DNA from: Acanthosepion pharaonis
Taxonomy: Eukaryota; Mollusca; Cephalopoda; Sepiida; Sepiidae
Direction: 5' to 3'
Assembly: GCA_903632075.3 (NCBI GenBank)
Contig: CAHIKZ030004724.1
Coordinates: 3,935,001 to 3,999,000 of the forward strand
DNA: 64,000 nt
In this document: in pieces, positions 53,948 to 64,000 of the stretch
Layout of the letters: each line of letters begins with the position of its first letter
How positions within the stretch are numbered: position 1 is the first letter of the stretch
Program-made: the position numbers and the translations under genes
Notes under the pieces: model-generated
Databases searched by the model: none
What the model was told of the DNA's origin: nothing
What the model saw: the letters and a program-made list of their open reading frames with translations, nothing else

Positions 53948-54025
53948 TTAACAAAATAGCGATAGATAGATAGATATTAACAAAATATAGATAGATAGAT
54001 AGATAGATAGAGAGATAGATATGAA
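53746..54025. repeat. compound (GATA)n array with TTAACAAAATA spacers
   Basis: GATA runs are separated four or more times by ATTAACAAAATAGCGATAG or ATTAACAAAATAGAGATAG, so the array has a second, longer level of repetition. Confidence 0.9.
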
Positions 54026-54082
54026 CATATGATAAAAAGATGATAAAATGATATGAACATGCGATAAAAAGAAAGAAAGAAC

Positions 54083-54212
54083 TTCGACATAGTGCAATGG
54101 CTTGTAAGTTCGTCTTGCTAGATCACTTACGGCTGAATAGTGAGTTCGATCCTCAATGAGTGCCCCATACTCTCGGCCTTGTGCCACATCTAAGACACGC
54201 TTAGAAAATCAC
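54083..54212 (+). mobile_element. tRNA-derived SINE (family B), copy 2
   Basis: AGTGCAATGGCTTGTAAG, GTGAGTTCGATCCTCAATGA, TGCCCCATACTCTCGGCCTT, GTGCCACATCTAAGACACGC, GAAAATCACC. The acceptor side is more diverged than at 17674. Confidence 0.75.
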
Positions 54213-54446
54213 CATAAAGAAACAGAAGGAAATTCATAGAGAGGTTGAGCTAGCTATAAAGAAACTGAACACGCTTAGATAGAATGACATGAAGATCTGA
54301 ACAGAAACAGAATTTTAGATAAAACAGCTTTTTACTTTCTTGTTCCTCCTTGCAATACACATCTTTTATTCACTGATATTCATTTAATTCTATATTCTCC
54401 GTTCATTATCACCATTTATCCACCCGTATATCTATATATATAGATA

Positions 54447-54735
54447 AACATGAGGAGGCATGGTGGATAGCTGCTCGGATTGAGGAAACGGAGAACCGAG
54501 TTCGAATTCCAGTCGAATCCATTACATTTACTTACGTGTTAATACCCTTGAGAAAGGTATTAATCCTTTTCTTCTCCCACCAGCTATGGATAAATAGCAG
54601 GACAGAATGGGTTCTATAGCCTTGGATAGCAACTGGTCAGAAAGAAATGGCAACCTACTGCGGGAAAAAATCTGCCTTGTTAGTCAAAAGATACATGATC
54701 GTTTAAGCGTGTATCGCGCATGACACATAACTGAT
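54447..54735 (+). mobile_element. tRNA-derived SINE (family A), copy 2
   Basis: GAGGCATGGTGGATAGCTGC (A-box region), CGAGTTCGAATTCCAGTCG (B-box), then the shared body to GATACATGATCG..GCGTGTATCGCGCATG..AACTGAT. A TA run follows. No clear duplication. Confidence 0.8.
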
Positions 54736-54739
54736 ATAT

Positions 54740-55274
54740 ATATATATTTTTTTGTGACAAATATGGCGACAAAGATGAGGACAATAGTCCGACTAATGTA
54801 AATACTATAGAGAAACAGCATAGTGAATAGAATAGAGAATAGCGGCCTGTATAATAATAGAGGAGAAATAGCGATCCGTGTAGTAATAGAGGATAGACTA
54901 GAAATTGCGATCACTTAGATATCATGCGTCTTCATACTTATCCGTTTCCTCTATGATCACGTGGTCTACTTAATTCAATAATGGGATCGCCTGTGTTTGC
55001 TCACTGGCGATTTATGTTCAAACTCAAGTGTCGGCAGCGACACTTTATTCCTATATAACAGTTACACAATAAGTTTAACGACTACGAGTGGTTACAATGT
55101 CGCTTTCTGACCATGAGACCGATTTGTCAGGAAGGTAACTTCTTCATCTTATCGGTCTGGGGTAGAAAAAGTTCCTTAAAACCATATCACGAGTTGATCA
55201 AAAACTTGTGAGGGAAATTGGATAAACGAAACTCTTTGGGTGCCGTCGATGGTTGTGCTAGCACGATGTTACGA
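54740..55274. other. unassigned
   Basis: AATAG-rich 54770-54910. No gene seen. Confidence 0.4.
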
Positions 55275-55390
55275 GTCAGCGTGGCCGAGGGTTTGAGTGT
55301 GCTGGCATTATTCAAATGTTTCTCTCATAGAAACTATAACTATAAGCCACATGGAGTGGCTAGCCACCGTAGTAGATTCGAGTTAACAGC
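55275..55390 (+). mobile_element. tRNA-Leu/Ser-like SINE head
   Basis: GTCAGCGTGGCCGAGGGTTT is a class II tRNA 5' end with A-box (TGGCCGAG). CTCTCATAG..CACATGG resembles a long variable arm, and GTAGATTCGAG is a B-box remnant. Not a working tRNA. Confidence 0.5.
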
Positions 55391-56628
55391 AATTATTATT
55401 AATTTTAAAAATAAATAAGATTTAAACGGAACTAGGTCAAGGTAAACGAATGTGTTTCGATGATTTGCCATCATGGACGTTTCTTTAAGTCAGCCATTGT
55501 TTTGAATCAAGGTCGAAGACTAAGTGATAAGCAAAATATACAGAGACATTTTTCAGGACTATTTAACGCAAATGAATTTTGCTAGGTTGTTAAGTATTGA
55601 GTTGTTTAAATCAGATTGGCTATTCTTGTTCAACTTGTTCGATGCTGATTGGCTATCCTTCATCAATTTGTTAAATTATGGTCGGTAGATCAAAACGGTG
55701 AGTAAATTTCTCACGTCCCCAGTTTTTTGTTTATTATTATTATTATTATTATTATAAATTCAACAATCCTTGAGAACTAAGACTCGATTGATGGAAAAAG
55801 TCGATCGAAAGAAAAAGAAAGTCGATCCTTTCTTGTCCAGAAGAACGCTGTGTTCGAGACCCTAAAGCCGGCTAGCAACAAAGCCATCACTAAAGTTAAC
55901 TCTGCAACGTGTCACCTCCTCTTCCTACCACCGACGCAGGCGGATCGACTAAATCAGAATCAAAGTATGGAATAAATATTTCAGTTCTTGATATTTTTAC
56001 AAGGTTGTTGTTCTATGTTCTATGCAGATCAACAATTTTTTTTTACAGTTTCTGCATATCACAGTTGATACAGGCTTTGACGACGCTTCGATCACAAAGC
56101 TGAGCCTTCATCCTCTAATTTAAATCACACCGTGAAGGATGATAGAAAGAGTTGCCTTGTCGACAACGAGAGACCCAGTCTATAATTTGATGTCTTAAAT
56201 GAGAAACGGACACAGATTCATTTCCATTTCAACAGCGCATATTATAGGAAAAATCATTGCCTTGTTGAATGTTACGTCAAATTTTAAGTGATCTTCATCC
56301 ATCTTCTCTAATTGTCCCAATTCAAAACAAATTTTCTTTCGCGGGTCTATAAGAAATTTCTTAAATTCTGATATTTTATCTGTAACAAAGAACATTATGA
56401 ACGGAATCGGCACTATTCCTTCATCAGACATTCTTCTTCGTACGACGATAAAATATCTTTTCGACCTTAATATTACGTTTCCTATATAGTACTTTACCAT
56501 TGCCAGTGCTTGCTTTCATTTACGCCTACAGGTGATAGAATGAATCAGCTGGAGCCGATAGCTATCACCGGTATTGTGTTACGATAATTCTTTTTAAAGT
56601 ATTGGTTATAATAATAATGATAATAATA
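55391..56628. other. unassigned
   Basis: TAT run at 55733-55755. A minus-strand frame at 56500-56195 (101 codons, non-repetitive, no recognised family) may be chance. Confidence 0.4.
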
Positions 56629-56647
56629 TCTATCTATAAAAGGCAGG

Positions 56648-56719
<72 letters not shown>

Positions 56720-57434
56720 CGAATGCACGGCCGCAATTTTCGACGGATTTGCACCAAGATTTACATGCACATGCTCCAAGTTAGCGGGAAGGCCAAGACC
56801 GACTTTTCATTTCCCACTGCCATCGATAGTGGAAATAATAGATTTTTTCATGCTTCTACGGCAGTTTTCATGTAGTTTGCGGCCATTTTCTACTGGACAG
56901 AGTGAGAGCCTATAGCTGGCTGCCACGAATAGGCAGGAAGATTCTACTGGCCAGCGTGAGAACCAACAGCTGACTGACACGAATGTTAACTAGCATGCAA
57001 AAAGAAATCGATAGCTGCATTCGTCACAAGTGGAAAAAATTTAAATCTGCATGGCACTTTACTCCAATTGGCTCATTCGCTTGCTTAAACACAACGTTGA
57101 TTCTAATTCCGCAGAACTGGGTTGGGTGTGAAAAAGTATTTGTTGTTAACATTCTTTTTTCATTCGGTTTTTCCAGTTACGAGTCCTTTTTTAAAGCTGA
57201 TCGTTTTGTGTTCATTTTGTTTAGTTCTTTTTTCGTAACAGATTTAATGTTTAGTATAGAAATTAGAAAAAATTTTCAGTATGAGATAGACAAGAAGTAA
57301 GGCATGTAGCAACATCAGCACTACAAAGGGCACTCCTTTAAAGGCAAGGAAGGGCAAAAATATTTTAAGTCAAGTGATAGCAATTGCTGTATGAGTCGTA
57401 CGATTTTTGAATCAAGCACGGGCCATGCTGCTAG
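56629..57434 (+). mobile_element. non-autonomous Helitron, 806 bp
   Basis: Starts TCTATCTATAAAAGGCAGG after A56628. A 71-bp TG run lies at 56647-56717. It ends GCACGGGCCATGCTGCTAG before T57435, where GCA..TGC forms the subterminal hairpin and CTAG is the canonical CTRR end. A short repeated segment CTACTGG..CAG.GTGAGA.CC..AGCTG occurs at 56890 and 56945. No Rep/Hel ORF. Confidence 0.8.
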
Positions 57435-57546
57435 TTATACATATTAATGGTCGTGGCTTATATTTTTAAATCTGTGGGTTGAATTTGCTCTTTGTAGCAT
57501 ATTAGATATTTAGATAGACATGCAATTTTAGTACTTTACTATGTGC

Positions 57547-57820
57547 CTTGGGGGCACGGTGGAGTAATGGATAGCGGCTTGGATTGAGGAATCGGAGAGT
57601 CGAGTTCCAGTCGAATCCATTACATTCACTTACCTGCTAATACCCTTGGTAAAGGTTCTTCTCCCCTACGGCCTCCAGCTATGGGTAAATAGTAGGTCAA
57701 ACTTTTAGTGGTATCTAGTTTACCGCAGAAAAGAATGGCAACCTACTACGGGAACATCGTCAGTCACGTATCGAAAGATACATGATCGCCTAAGCGTGTA
57801 TCACGCATCTCATATAACTG
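57547..57820 (+). mobile_element. tRNA-derived SINE (family A), copy 3
   Basis: GGGGGCACGGTGGAGTAATG to CATCTCATATAACTG, flanked by ACTATGTGC at 57538-57546 and 57821-57829 (9-bp target-site duplication). A-box and B-box are clear. The intact duplication suggests a fairly recent insertion. Confidence 0.9.
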
Positions 57821-57829
57821 ACTATGTGC

Positions 57830-58778
57830 GCAACTTTCCATTGATACACCTCTGCCTACGTCTTTCCATCATATCTCATTCATGTTCATTTTGGGGACAG
57901 ACCTAAAGCAGTTGTCGAAAATATTTTAGAACATGATGAACAGCACGGGTTCCATAGGGGCAAGCATTATCCTGCTACAAAATGATATCACTTAGCTTTT
58001 GAATAAATTGCAGCAGAATTGACGTACATGGCGCCGTTCAATGTTACTCTCAGGATTTACGTCCAAGATCAAACAATATATCTCCTTTCATAACAATTCT
58101 ACTGTTGTTACAATGTAGAGTATTTCAAAACAATAACGATAAAATAAAAGCAACAAACAATTGCAGTTGAAAGCTGAATGACGCCGGCAAGGGTAAACAT
58201 CTAGACACACCGGACGTCAATAATTTCAAAATTTAAATAGCATACTAAACTTAACTGCTTCTTTCCCCTGTATATATATGCCGACATCAACAAACTTTCG
58301 CATTAAATAATTAGCATAAAAAAAAATCCCATAGCTAAATAAGTCTTAAAAGCTTAGCCAAATCATTAAATAGGAAAAACCCTTTTTGTAGTCGTCAAAA
58401 AACAAAAAAAAGCAAATTGAAATTCAGTGCAGTACGATTTGTATATAAAAGACCCACTTGACTAAACAAATAAATAAATAGATAATCAGATGGACAATAA
58501 TAAAAGACTATTCTCCAGACACATAACGACATGTAGGCGCGCCATAAAAATATCCCTCACTGGGAACCAACTAAGGGGTGACCGCAAACATTAGCCTTGA
58601 AATAGATAACCTACCCAACCTTAGCAAAACCTCTCTGAAGATGATGAATCTATTGATAAGAATTAACTCTCTGACCACTTAACGAAGAAAAATAGTCTAG
58701 CCAATCCCACAATAACGAATTTTGTAACGGACCATGCCTAAAAACACACGTAAACCGAGAGATAGCTCATTCCTAAAA
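57830..58778. other. unassigned
   Basis: No gene or known repeat recognised. 58640-58680 may be the outer part of the following PLE arm. Confidence 0.4.
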
Positions 58779-58908
58779 CTTCGCTTGAGGATGAAACGGG
58801 ACTAAACACCTCAATTCAACTTAATTTTAATAATTATATGGATGGTTTCGGCTCTCGTTTTTGAAACATGAGAACTCTTATGTAGCGAAGGAATCATATA
58901 TTAAAGGA
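58779..58908. mobile_element. solo PLE arm (second family)
   Basis: CGCTTGAGGATGAAACGGG, AATTATATGG and ACATGAGAACTCTTATGTAG match the arms of PLE copy 2 at 10.1 and 12.4 kb. No coding sequence adjoins. TA runs follow. Confidence 0.75.
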
Positions 58909-58927
58909 ATATATATATATAAATAAA

Positions 58928-58959
<32 letters not shown>

Positions 58960-59829
58960 ATAAGAAAGCTATTATGCGAAACAATTTATCAAATGAATTT
59001 AGCATACGCAGAAATAAGTTCCAACGCAACTTCGATCTAAAGAATGTCACACTTATTAAAAAAAAAATAGCTTACCTAGACGGAAAGTTCTTGAGAATGC
59101 TGCTATCGAGTCTTGCCAAAATGTTAACCTGCGCCGAGGATTTTTTCAGATACCTTCTATCCCAAAGGAAATGCTTCTTTCCCAAGCCAACATAGATGGC
59201 TATAATTTTTTTATATGAAAACAGTTAAATCAAAACCTCGTGTTATTTGCAATAACGAAATAAATACATAATTTATCGAATTAAAATGAAATAATAATTA
59301 ATATAAGTAAATAAATAAATATAAACAAAGAAGAAAATAAAAAAATTCAACAACTATAACATGATTTACTCATTTTCGTTTATTAGGCATTAAATTACAT
59401 CACTTAGCATCTTCATCGCCTAACAATATTTTTTTTTACTTCTGTTTATAAATACATGTAAAAATTAAATCAATACATTTATCTCACAGAGAAAAATATT
59501 CCAGAGATCACGTATTTTTCTCTCATATGATTTATCGAATATTCAAGCAAGTAGGCGAAAATAAATAAATATACTGTTTAGTATATAAACAAAGCGTCTA
59601 TTCTCAATTCTGGCGGATTAATACGTAAAACATCCATCATTTTCTATATTGAAATTATCGCCCGACAAGACCGCCAGGTCGAAACCGTGGTCGTGTATTT
59701 TAAACAGACCTCCTGATCTTTAAACTTAAAAGCTCAACATGTTATTTTTATTTTTACTTTTTTTTCTCACGTGTAATGAGCACTTTTTAATACTACTGTC
59801 CCCTGGTCTGATTCAACTATAACCATTAA

Positions 59830-59833
<4 letters not shown>
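58909..59833. other. AT-rich, unassigned
   Basis: TA run at 58930-58957. The 73-codon frame from 58974 is basic and non-repetitive, but I recognise no family. Confidence 0.4.

Positions 59834-59888
<55 letters not shown>
59834..59888. repeat. (TA)n microsatellite
   Basis: Directly adjoins the LINE 3' end on the minus strand. Confidence 0.95.
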
Positions 59889-59891
<3 letters not shown>

Positions 59892-60412
59892 TTTCACCCC
59901 AAGCAAGGCGAGAGTGCCACTAGCATGCAAGGGGTTACAGAGAATGAAAGTAAGAGTAAAAATGGGTGTTGGAGATAAGGATAAAGAGAAGTACGGGGAT
60001 TAAGATTAAGGCATCAGAATATGTCGATTGACATTACATTTGAATGCTTGTAGATTATAGTTATCAGGGAAACAAGTAAGAGGAAGGGAGTTCCATTGTC
60101 GAGAAATGCGAGAGAAGACGCTTTTGGAGTAGAAGAGGCGGTTACATTTAACTGTTTCGACAGTGAATGAGTGGAACCGAGATGCCAGCCTAGTAGCACG
60201 CTTAAATTCATGCAACTGGGGCACCTGTGAAGAGTAGCTCATCAGAGTAGATGCTATGAAAATATTTGTAGAAAAGTCAGAGGGAAACCACATCACGTCT
60301 GTGAGAAAGTGACTTGATTGGAGATGCTATCACATTGCATATCCGTCTTTGGATTTTGTCGAGAACTTTGAAATGAACATCGGGGGCACCAGACCATATA
60401 TGGCAACAGTAT
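59889..60412 (-). pseudogene. Jockey/CR1-like LINE, 3' end
   Basis: Minus strand: YCCHIWSGAP and KVLDKIQRRICNVIA-like text (about 60410-60310), then the frame from 60296: VPQLHEFKRATRLASRFHSF, VKCNRLFYSKSVFSRISRQW, NSLPLTCFPDNYNLQAFKCN, VNRHILMP, stop. The 3' end CTTGCTTGGGGTGAAATGC meets a TA run. Same family as 16886-17585. Confidence 0.8.
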
Positions 60413-60484
60413 TAGATAGATAGATAGATAGATAGATAGATTAGATAGATAGATAGATAGATAGATAGAAAATGACAAGACTTG

Positions 60485-60531
<47 letters not shown>
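60412..60531. repeat. (GATA)n arrays
   Basis: Two or three runs separated by TTAGATAG and AAATGACAAGACTTG. Confidence 0.9.
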
Positions 60532-60541
60532 CCAATCTTAG

Positions 60542-60580
60542 CCTGAAGAAGTCTTTTCGAAGGACGAAACACGTTACATA
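60542..60580 (+). ncRNA. hammerhead-like relic
   Basis: CTGAAGA, a good hairpin GTCTTT-TCG-AAGGAC, then GAAAC, so core halves and stem II are excellent. The stem III/stem I side (ACACGTTACATAG) does not pair, so cleavage is doubtful. Confidence 0.35.
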
Positions 60581-60861
60581 GATTTTAGTATTTCATTTCT
60601 GAGTTGAGTAATTGTCACTATTTTTTGCATTATTTCGAACATCTTAGTCAATATAGCTGTTATTACTATTTATCAGGAACGAACAATAACTGACGTCACA
60701 GGGAGAAAACATCCGATAATCAATAGATATCTCATATCAGCCAATCAATGGACGCCTGATGATGACCAGTGAGTTTGTAGCATAAAACTTGTTCATTTTG
60801 TCATTCAATGACCCACTATTATGTCTGGTATTTAAATTTGTATATCTACCATGGTATTCCG

Positions 60862-60972
60862 ATTGTGATTTTCTTAGCATGTGGCACAAGGCCGAAAATA
60901 TGAGGCACCCAGTGAGTATCATGGTGAAATGAAATTGTTCTAATGAAACAAGCTTGCCAATCATTACACCAT
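60862..60972 (-). mobile_element. tRNA-derived SINE (family B), copy 3
   Basis: The minus strand reads GGTGTAATGATTGGCAAGC, ATGATACTCACTGGGTGCCT, CGGCCTTGTGCCACATGC, AGAAAATCAC, matching 17674-17811 with a damaged B-box. Confidence 0.7.
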
Positions 60973-60991
60973 ATCGTGATACTCTCCATGC

Positions 60992-61044
60992 TATTCCTAT
61001 ATATGAAGGTGAGTCTCTATGTGTGTGAGTCTCTATGTGTGTTA

Positions 61045-61079
<35 letters not shown>

Positions 61080-61165
61080 TCTGAGTGTGTGTTAGTCTCT
61101 GTGTGTGTGAGTCTGAGTGTGTGTGAGTCTGTATGTGTGTGAGCCTGTGTGTGCGACTGTCCGTG
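60992..61165. repeat. GTGTGTGAGTCT minisatellite
   Basis: TG-rich array with recurrent GAGTCT(C/G)TATGTGTGT and AGTCTGTG units. Confidence 0.85.
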
Positions 61166-61619
61166 CGTGAGTGCCTGCGTTTAAATTGCTGTTAAATATG
61201 GTTGACATTGATTCGAATTTAATGAGATTACCTTTGTTGATTTTTTTCCACCCAATAAAATAACAAATATCTATGCACCATAGACCTAATTAAAAACAGT
61301 CAACAGGTCCTAATCACCATTTTTCGTAAAACTGACAGGAGGAATCAAGAAGCTGACACAATATAATGTTCTTCGGTTGTTTTAGCGCCTGATAAGTTGA
61401 TGCTTATAGGTTAGTGATACGACCCTGAAGGGAGCGATGAAAAGATTCAAGCGAGCGGCGAGGAAAAGGTAGGCCGTAACATGGCCCAGAAGATGCTTGG
61501 CGTTCATTTTACAAAATTTCTATGAAAAAATCTAATCACAAACGATTAAGTAACACGTATAATAAAATAATTAATGTCATGCAAAAAAACAAAAACAAAA
61601 CAAGGATAGTTTTAATATT
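61166..61619. other. unassigned
   Basis: No recognised gene. 61420-61490 is locally GC-rich (GCGAGCGGCGAGG). Confidence 0.4.
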
Positions 61620-62160
61620 ATCGGTCCTAACCTGGCATCTCGGCTTCAATTACCTTCCCACCGCCGTAACGTAGCGTTCCTGTGCCTTTTCTATAAATAC
61701 TTTCATGGTAATTGTTCTAATAAACTTTCCACTATAGATAGTATACTTTATGAATTTAAGCGCAGTACTCGATTGGCGGCAAGGTCCCATCAATTAACAG
61801 TTGAATTGGCTAGATGTAACCGTAAGTTCTATGCTAACAGTTTCATTTCTCACACTTCTCGTTTGTGGAACTCTCTTCCGGCTTCATGTTTTCAATCAAC
61901 TTTGATCTTCAAAATTTTAAATGCAATGTACATCTTTCCCTTTTTCATTTAAATATGAAGAACTTTCCTCTTTGGTACATTAACCTCAAGAATTTAAGCG
62001 CAGTACTAGATTGGCAGCTAGGTCTCATAGTTTCACTGTTAGAGGTAACCGTAACTTCTATGCTAATAGTTTCTTCTCTCGCACTTCTCACCTGTGGAAC
62101 TCTCTTCCGGCTTCCTGCTTTCTTGTCAACTACGATTTTCAAAATCTGAATGCACCATCC
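61620..62160 (+). pseudogene. Jockey/CR1-like LINE C-terminus, partly duplicated
   Basis: 61620-61960 reads IIGPNLASRLQLPSHRRNVA, LFYKYFHGNCSNKLSTIDSI, LYEFKRSTRLAARSHQLTVE, RCNRKFYANSFISHTSRLWN, SLPASCFQ. From 61990 the stretch FKRSTRL-like to LWNSLPASC recurs with more decay (GAATTTAAGCGCAGTACT.. to CTTCCGGCTTC). No RT catalytic part. Family related to, but distinct from, the 17-kb copy. Confidence 0.75.
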
Positions 62161-62429
62161 AAAAGTAGATACTCGTAGGGTTCAGTCTGCGAGTATTTGC
62201 ACACAACGCGACTGCTCCGTAGTTTGGAGGGTACTTACCTATCTGCAATGGATGCAGTTTGCTTAATATAAACCCTACCGACATGCCATAGACAGATAGA
62301 CAGATACATACGTACGTATATACATACATGCATGATTGTTGCCAACAATTTGTTAAGTATGACCATCTTAAGATATCATAGTAAAACTCAATTGTGACAT
62401 ACGATTTCAAATATTTATAAGTCTACCAT

Positions 62430-62625
62430 TTGTCCATGCATTCAATATTGCTGCCACATTTGGTCCGATGACCTGTAGATTTAGAAATTCTTGATAAAAT
62501 CCAAAGAAGAATCAGCAATATTATTGGTCTTGACCTGGCATCTCGGCTTCAATCTCTTTCCCACCGTCGTAATGTAGTTTCCCTGCGCTTTCTCTATAAA
62601 TACTTTCATGGTAATTGGGGGGGGG
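62430..62625 (+). pseudogene. Jockey/CR1-like LINE RT fragment
   Basis: The plus strand reads STICPCIQYCCHIWSDDL, then a degenerate KIQRRISNIIGLDLASRLQ-like stretch and YKYFHGN. It overlaps in family with 61620-61960. Confidence 0.55.
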
Positions 62626-63384
62626 GTGGTGAACACTTCGCTAGTTTAGGATTGTTTTTGAATCTTCAGATTCTTCATTCCAGTTAACTTAGCTAGGGGA
62701 TGTATGCTCATTGGCCCCTTTTATTTCTGTCCCTATTTTTCTTTAGTTTAATTCCCCATTCCTCCCCTCGTTAGGTGGTCAGTGATGTCGGTTTTCTGGT
62801 AGTTGAGGGGCGCCTTTTCGTTTTGGGTGTAATTTTCGTATTTGTTGTTGTGTTTAAACGGGTGTGTATTTGAGTGAGTGCATGGAATATATGAATGTTT
62901 TATATTTTTAATGTCCCGCATTGATTTCATCCAGTTAACTGATCTTTCTGTCACATTTAATGATTGTGGGTTTTATATTACTAACACTGCTTTGTTTAGT
63001 TTCTTGTATATAGTTTTGTTCAATTTTGTAATTATTCGTTAAGGTTTAAATTTTTAAACTGTTATTTTATTCACCTACCATCCACCACAGACAATGAACT
63101 GTACCTCTGAGGACTAGTTAGGACTTTCATAGAGACATTGCGGTATTATGGTGGGTGTAGTAAGAAAGGTATTTAAGATTGCGTTGTTGTGTTGTAAGGA
63201 ATATTGTTGTATGCTTGGGTCAGTGTTTGTGGCTACCTAAGTTTAACGTTAAGACAGAAGAAGACCGTCTTTTTCCCCATTCCCTTTTCTTTTATTTTTT
63301 TATTTTTATTTTTATTTTTTTTTTTTTTTTTTTTGGCCTTGTGTCGCATTTTGTATAAAATAGCAATTAAATATCACTCTTCGC
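62626..63384. other. unassigned; poly-T 63296-63333
   Basis: G8 run at 62619-62626; T/A-rich. No gene seen. Confidence 0.5.
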
Positions 63385-63720
63385 TATGGTTCCTAGACTT
63401 TATGAATTTAAGCGCAGAGCTAGACTGGCGGCAAGGTCTCAATTCACAGTTGGATTTGCTAGATGTAACTGTAAATTCTATGCTGTTTCTTTTCTCGCAC
63501 GTCTACTTTGTGGAATTCACATCCGGCTTCATGCTTTCCAGCCAACTTTAATCCTTAAAAATGTTAATGCAATGTCAATCGCTATTTATTGTCATGATTA
63601 GTTTTCTATTCTTCTCGTCCCCTAATATTGTTTTCTTGTTCTTTCACACTCAGTAACCCCTTGTGTCTTAGTGGCTTTACTGCTGTTACATAGGGTGATA
63701 TGAATTTTTAAAAAGTGTAG
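63385..63720 (+). pseudogene. Jockey/CR1-like LINE 3' end
   Basis: Plus strand: MVPRLYEFKRRARLAARSQF, ARCNCKFYAVSFLARLLCGI, then ILKNVNAMSIAIYCHD, stop. The 3' UTR has CTCAGTAACCCCTTGTGTCTTAGTG, read in pieces, and the end GGGTGATATGAATTTTTAAA. Confidence 0.7.
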
Positions 63721-64000
63721 TAAGACGTTGCACTCTCTAAACAAGAACAGCCTGTAATAATAAAAAAAAAAACAGTCAACATCATTTGATACTGTCAAGC
63801 CGCGGGTGTATCAACAAAATTTCCCTTCTAGCAGTTAGATGCCTTAACGACGGCTAAGGTGCCCAGCACTCCCCGTGGGCTCCTGGAAACCAACCCAAGT
63901 GTTTCTACATCCCGACGCCTGTGCTAAATGTCCGTTGATCCTATTAAAGGATTCATCCGCCTATTGACAGGTCCTGTTTTTAATCCTTCTGGGTGTCCAA
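63721..64000. other. unassigned, GC-richer edge sequence
   Basis: 63790-64000 is compositionally distinct, with GACGGCTAAGGTGCCCAGCA and CCCGTGGGCTCCTGG. It probably belongs to a feature continuing beyond the window. I cannot name it. Confidence 0.3.

Noticed and set aside
60755..60800. CTGATGA with AAAAC downstream
   Set aside because: GAA of the core is changed to AAA, and stem III is not formed.
1..64000. CRISPR array, bacterial operons or prophage
   Set aside because: Repeats are microsatellites, minisatellites and TEs; no spaced palindromic repeats, no cas genes and no bacterial gene density.

Overview
The window is repeat-dense, intron/intergenic-type animal DNA. I found no convincing host protein-coding gene: every protein match I recognise belongs to a transposable element (TE), and most other long open frames are translated microsatellites (IYIYIY, CVCVCV, SLSLSL, HTHTHT). 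The TE mix is two Penelope-like (PLE) lineages, Jockey/CR1-like, RTE-like and restriction-like-endonuclease (RLE) LINEs, Tc1 and mariner, Helitrons, tRNA-SINEs and 5S-tRNA SINEs. With the many TA, GATA and GT microsatellites this suggests a mollusc, most likely a cephalopod such as octopus. The organism call is inference; the sequence names no species.

Layout. 0-13 kb is dominated by PLEs. A pLTR relic is split by a SINE at its left edge, a PLE fragment lies at 4.2-5.3 kb, a young-looking copy with 372-bp inverted arms lies at 6.6-8.8 kb, and a second family lies at 10.06-12.47 kb. A possible solo LTR follows. 14.2-15.7 kb is a complex satellite with AGCTGGTC-type decamers. 16-18.8 kb holds mariner, Jockey-like, SINE and Tc1 pieces embedded in TA microsatellites. 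18.9-20.6 kb is pyrimidine-rich and ends in an isolated hammerhead-ribozyme-like motif. 21.9-24.6 kb has a Tc1 element with TA duplications next to a 1.7-kb solo LTR with a TAGT duplication; an inverted copy of that LTR lies at 30.5-32.1 kb. Between them is a cluster of decayed RLE-type LINE ends. 33.1-34.3 kb is a G-rich minisatellite open in several frames on both strands. 36.3 kb carries a 5S-rRNA-headed SINE (partner copy at 32.4 kb). 37.5-39.3 kb is polypurine and contains a 165-bp structured insert with 16-bp flanking repeats, followed by a Helitron. 40-43 kb and 47-51 kb hold LINE remnants. 51.3-53.1 kb is a fairly well-preserved Penelope/Poseidon-type RT with a hammerhead candidate at its 3' end. 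53-64 kb has GATA arrays, SINEs, a complete-looking short Helitron and several Jockey-like 3' ends.

The main biological theme is small self-cleaving RNA signatures. At least four loci keep the full hammerhead core (two are the arms of one PLE), and several others look like decayed relatives. The second theme is modular SINEs: one body occurs with either a tRNA head or a 5S+tRNA head. All coding remnants are broken by stops or frameshifts, so nothing here looks autonomous. Positions come from reading by eye; ends are accurate to a few bases where duplications are stated and to tens of bases elsewhere.
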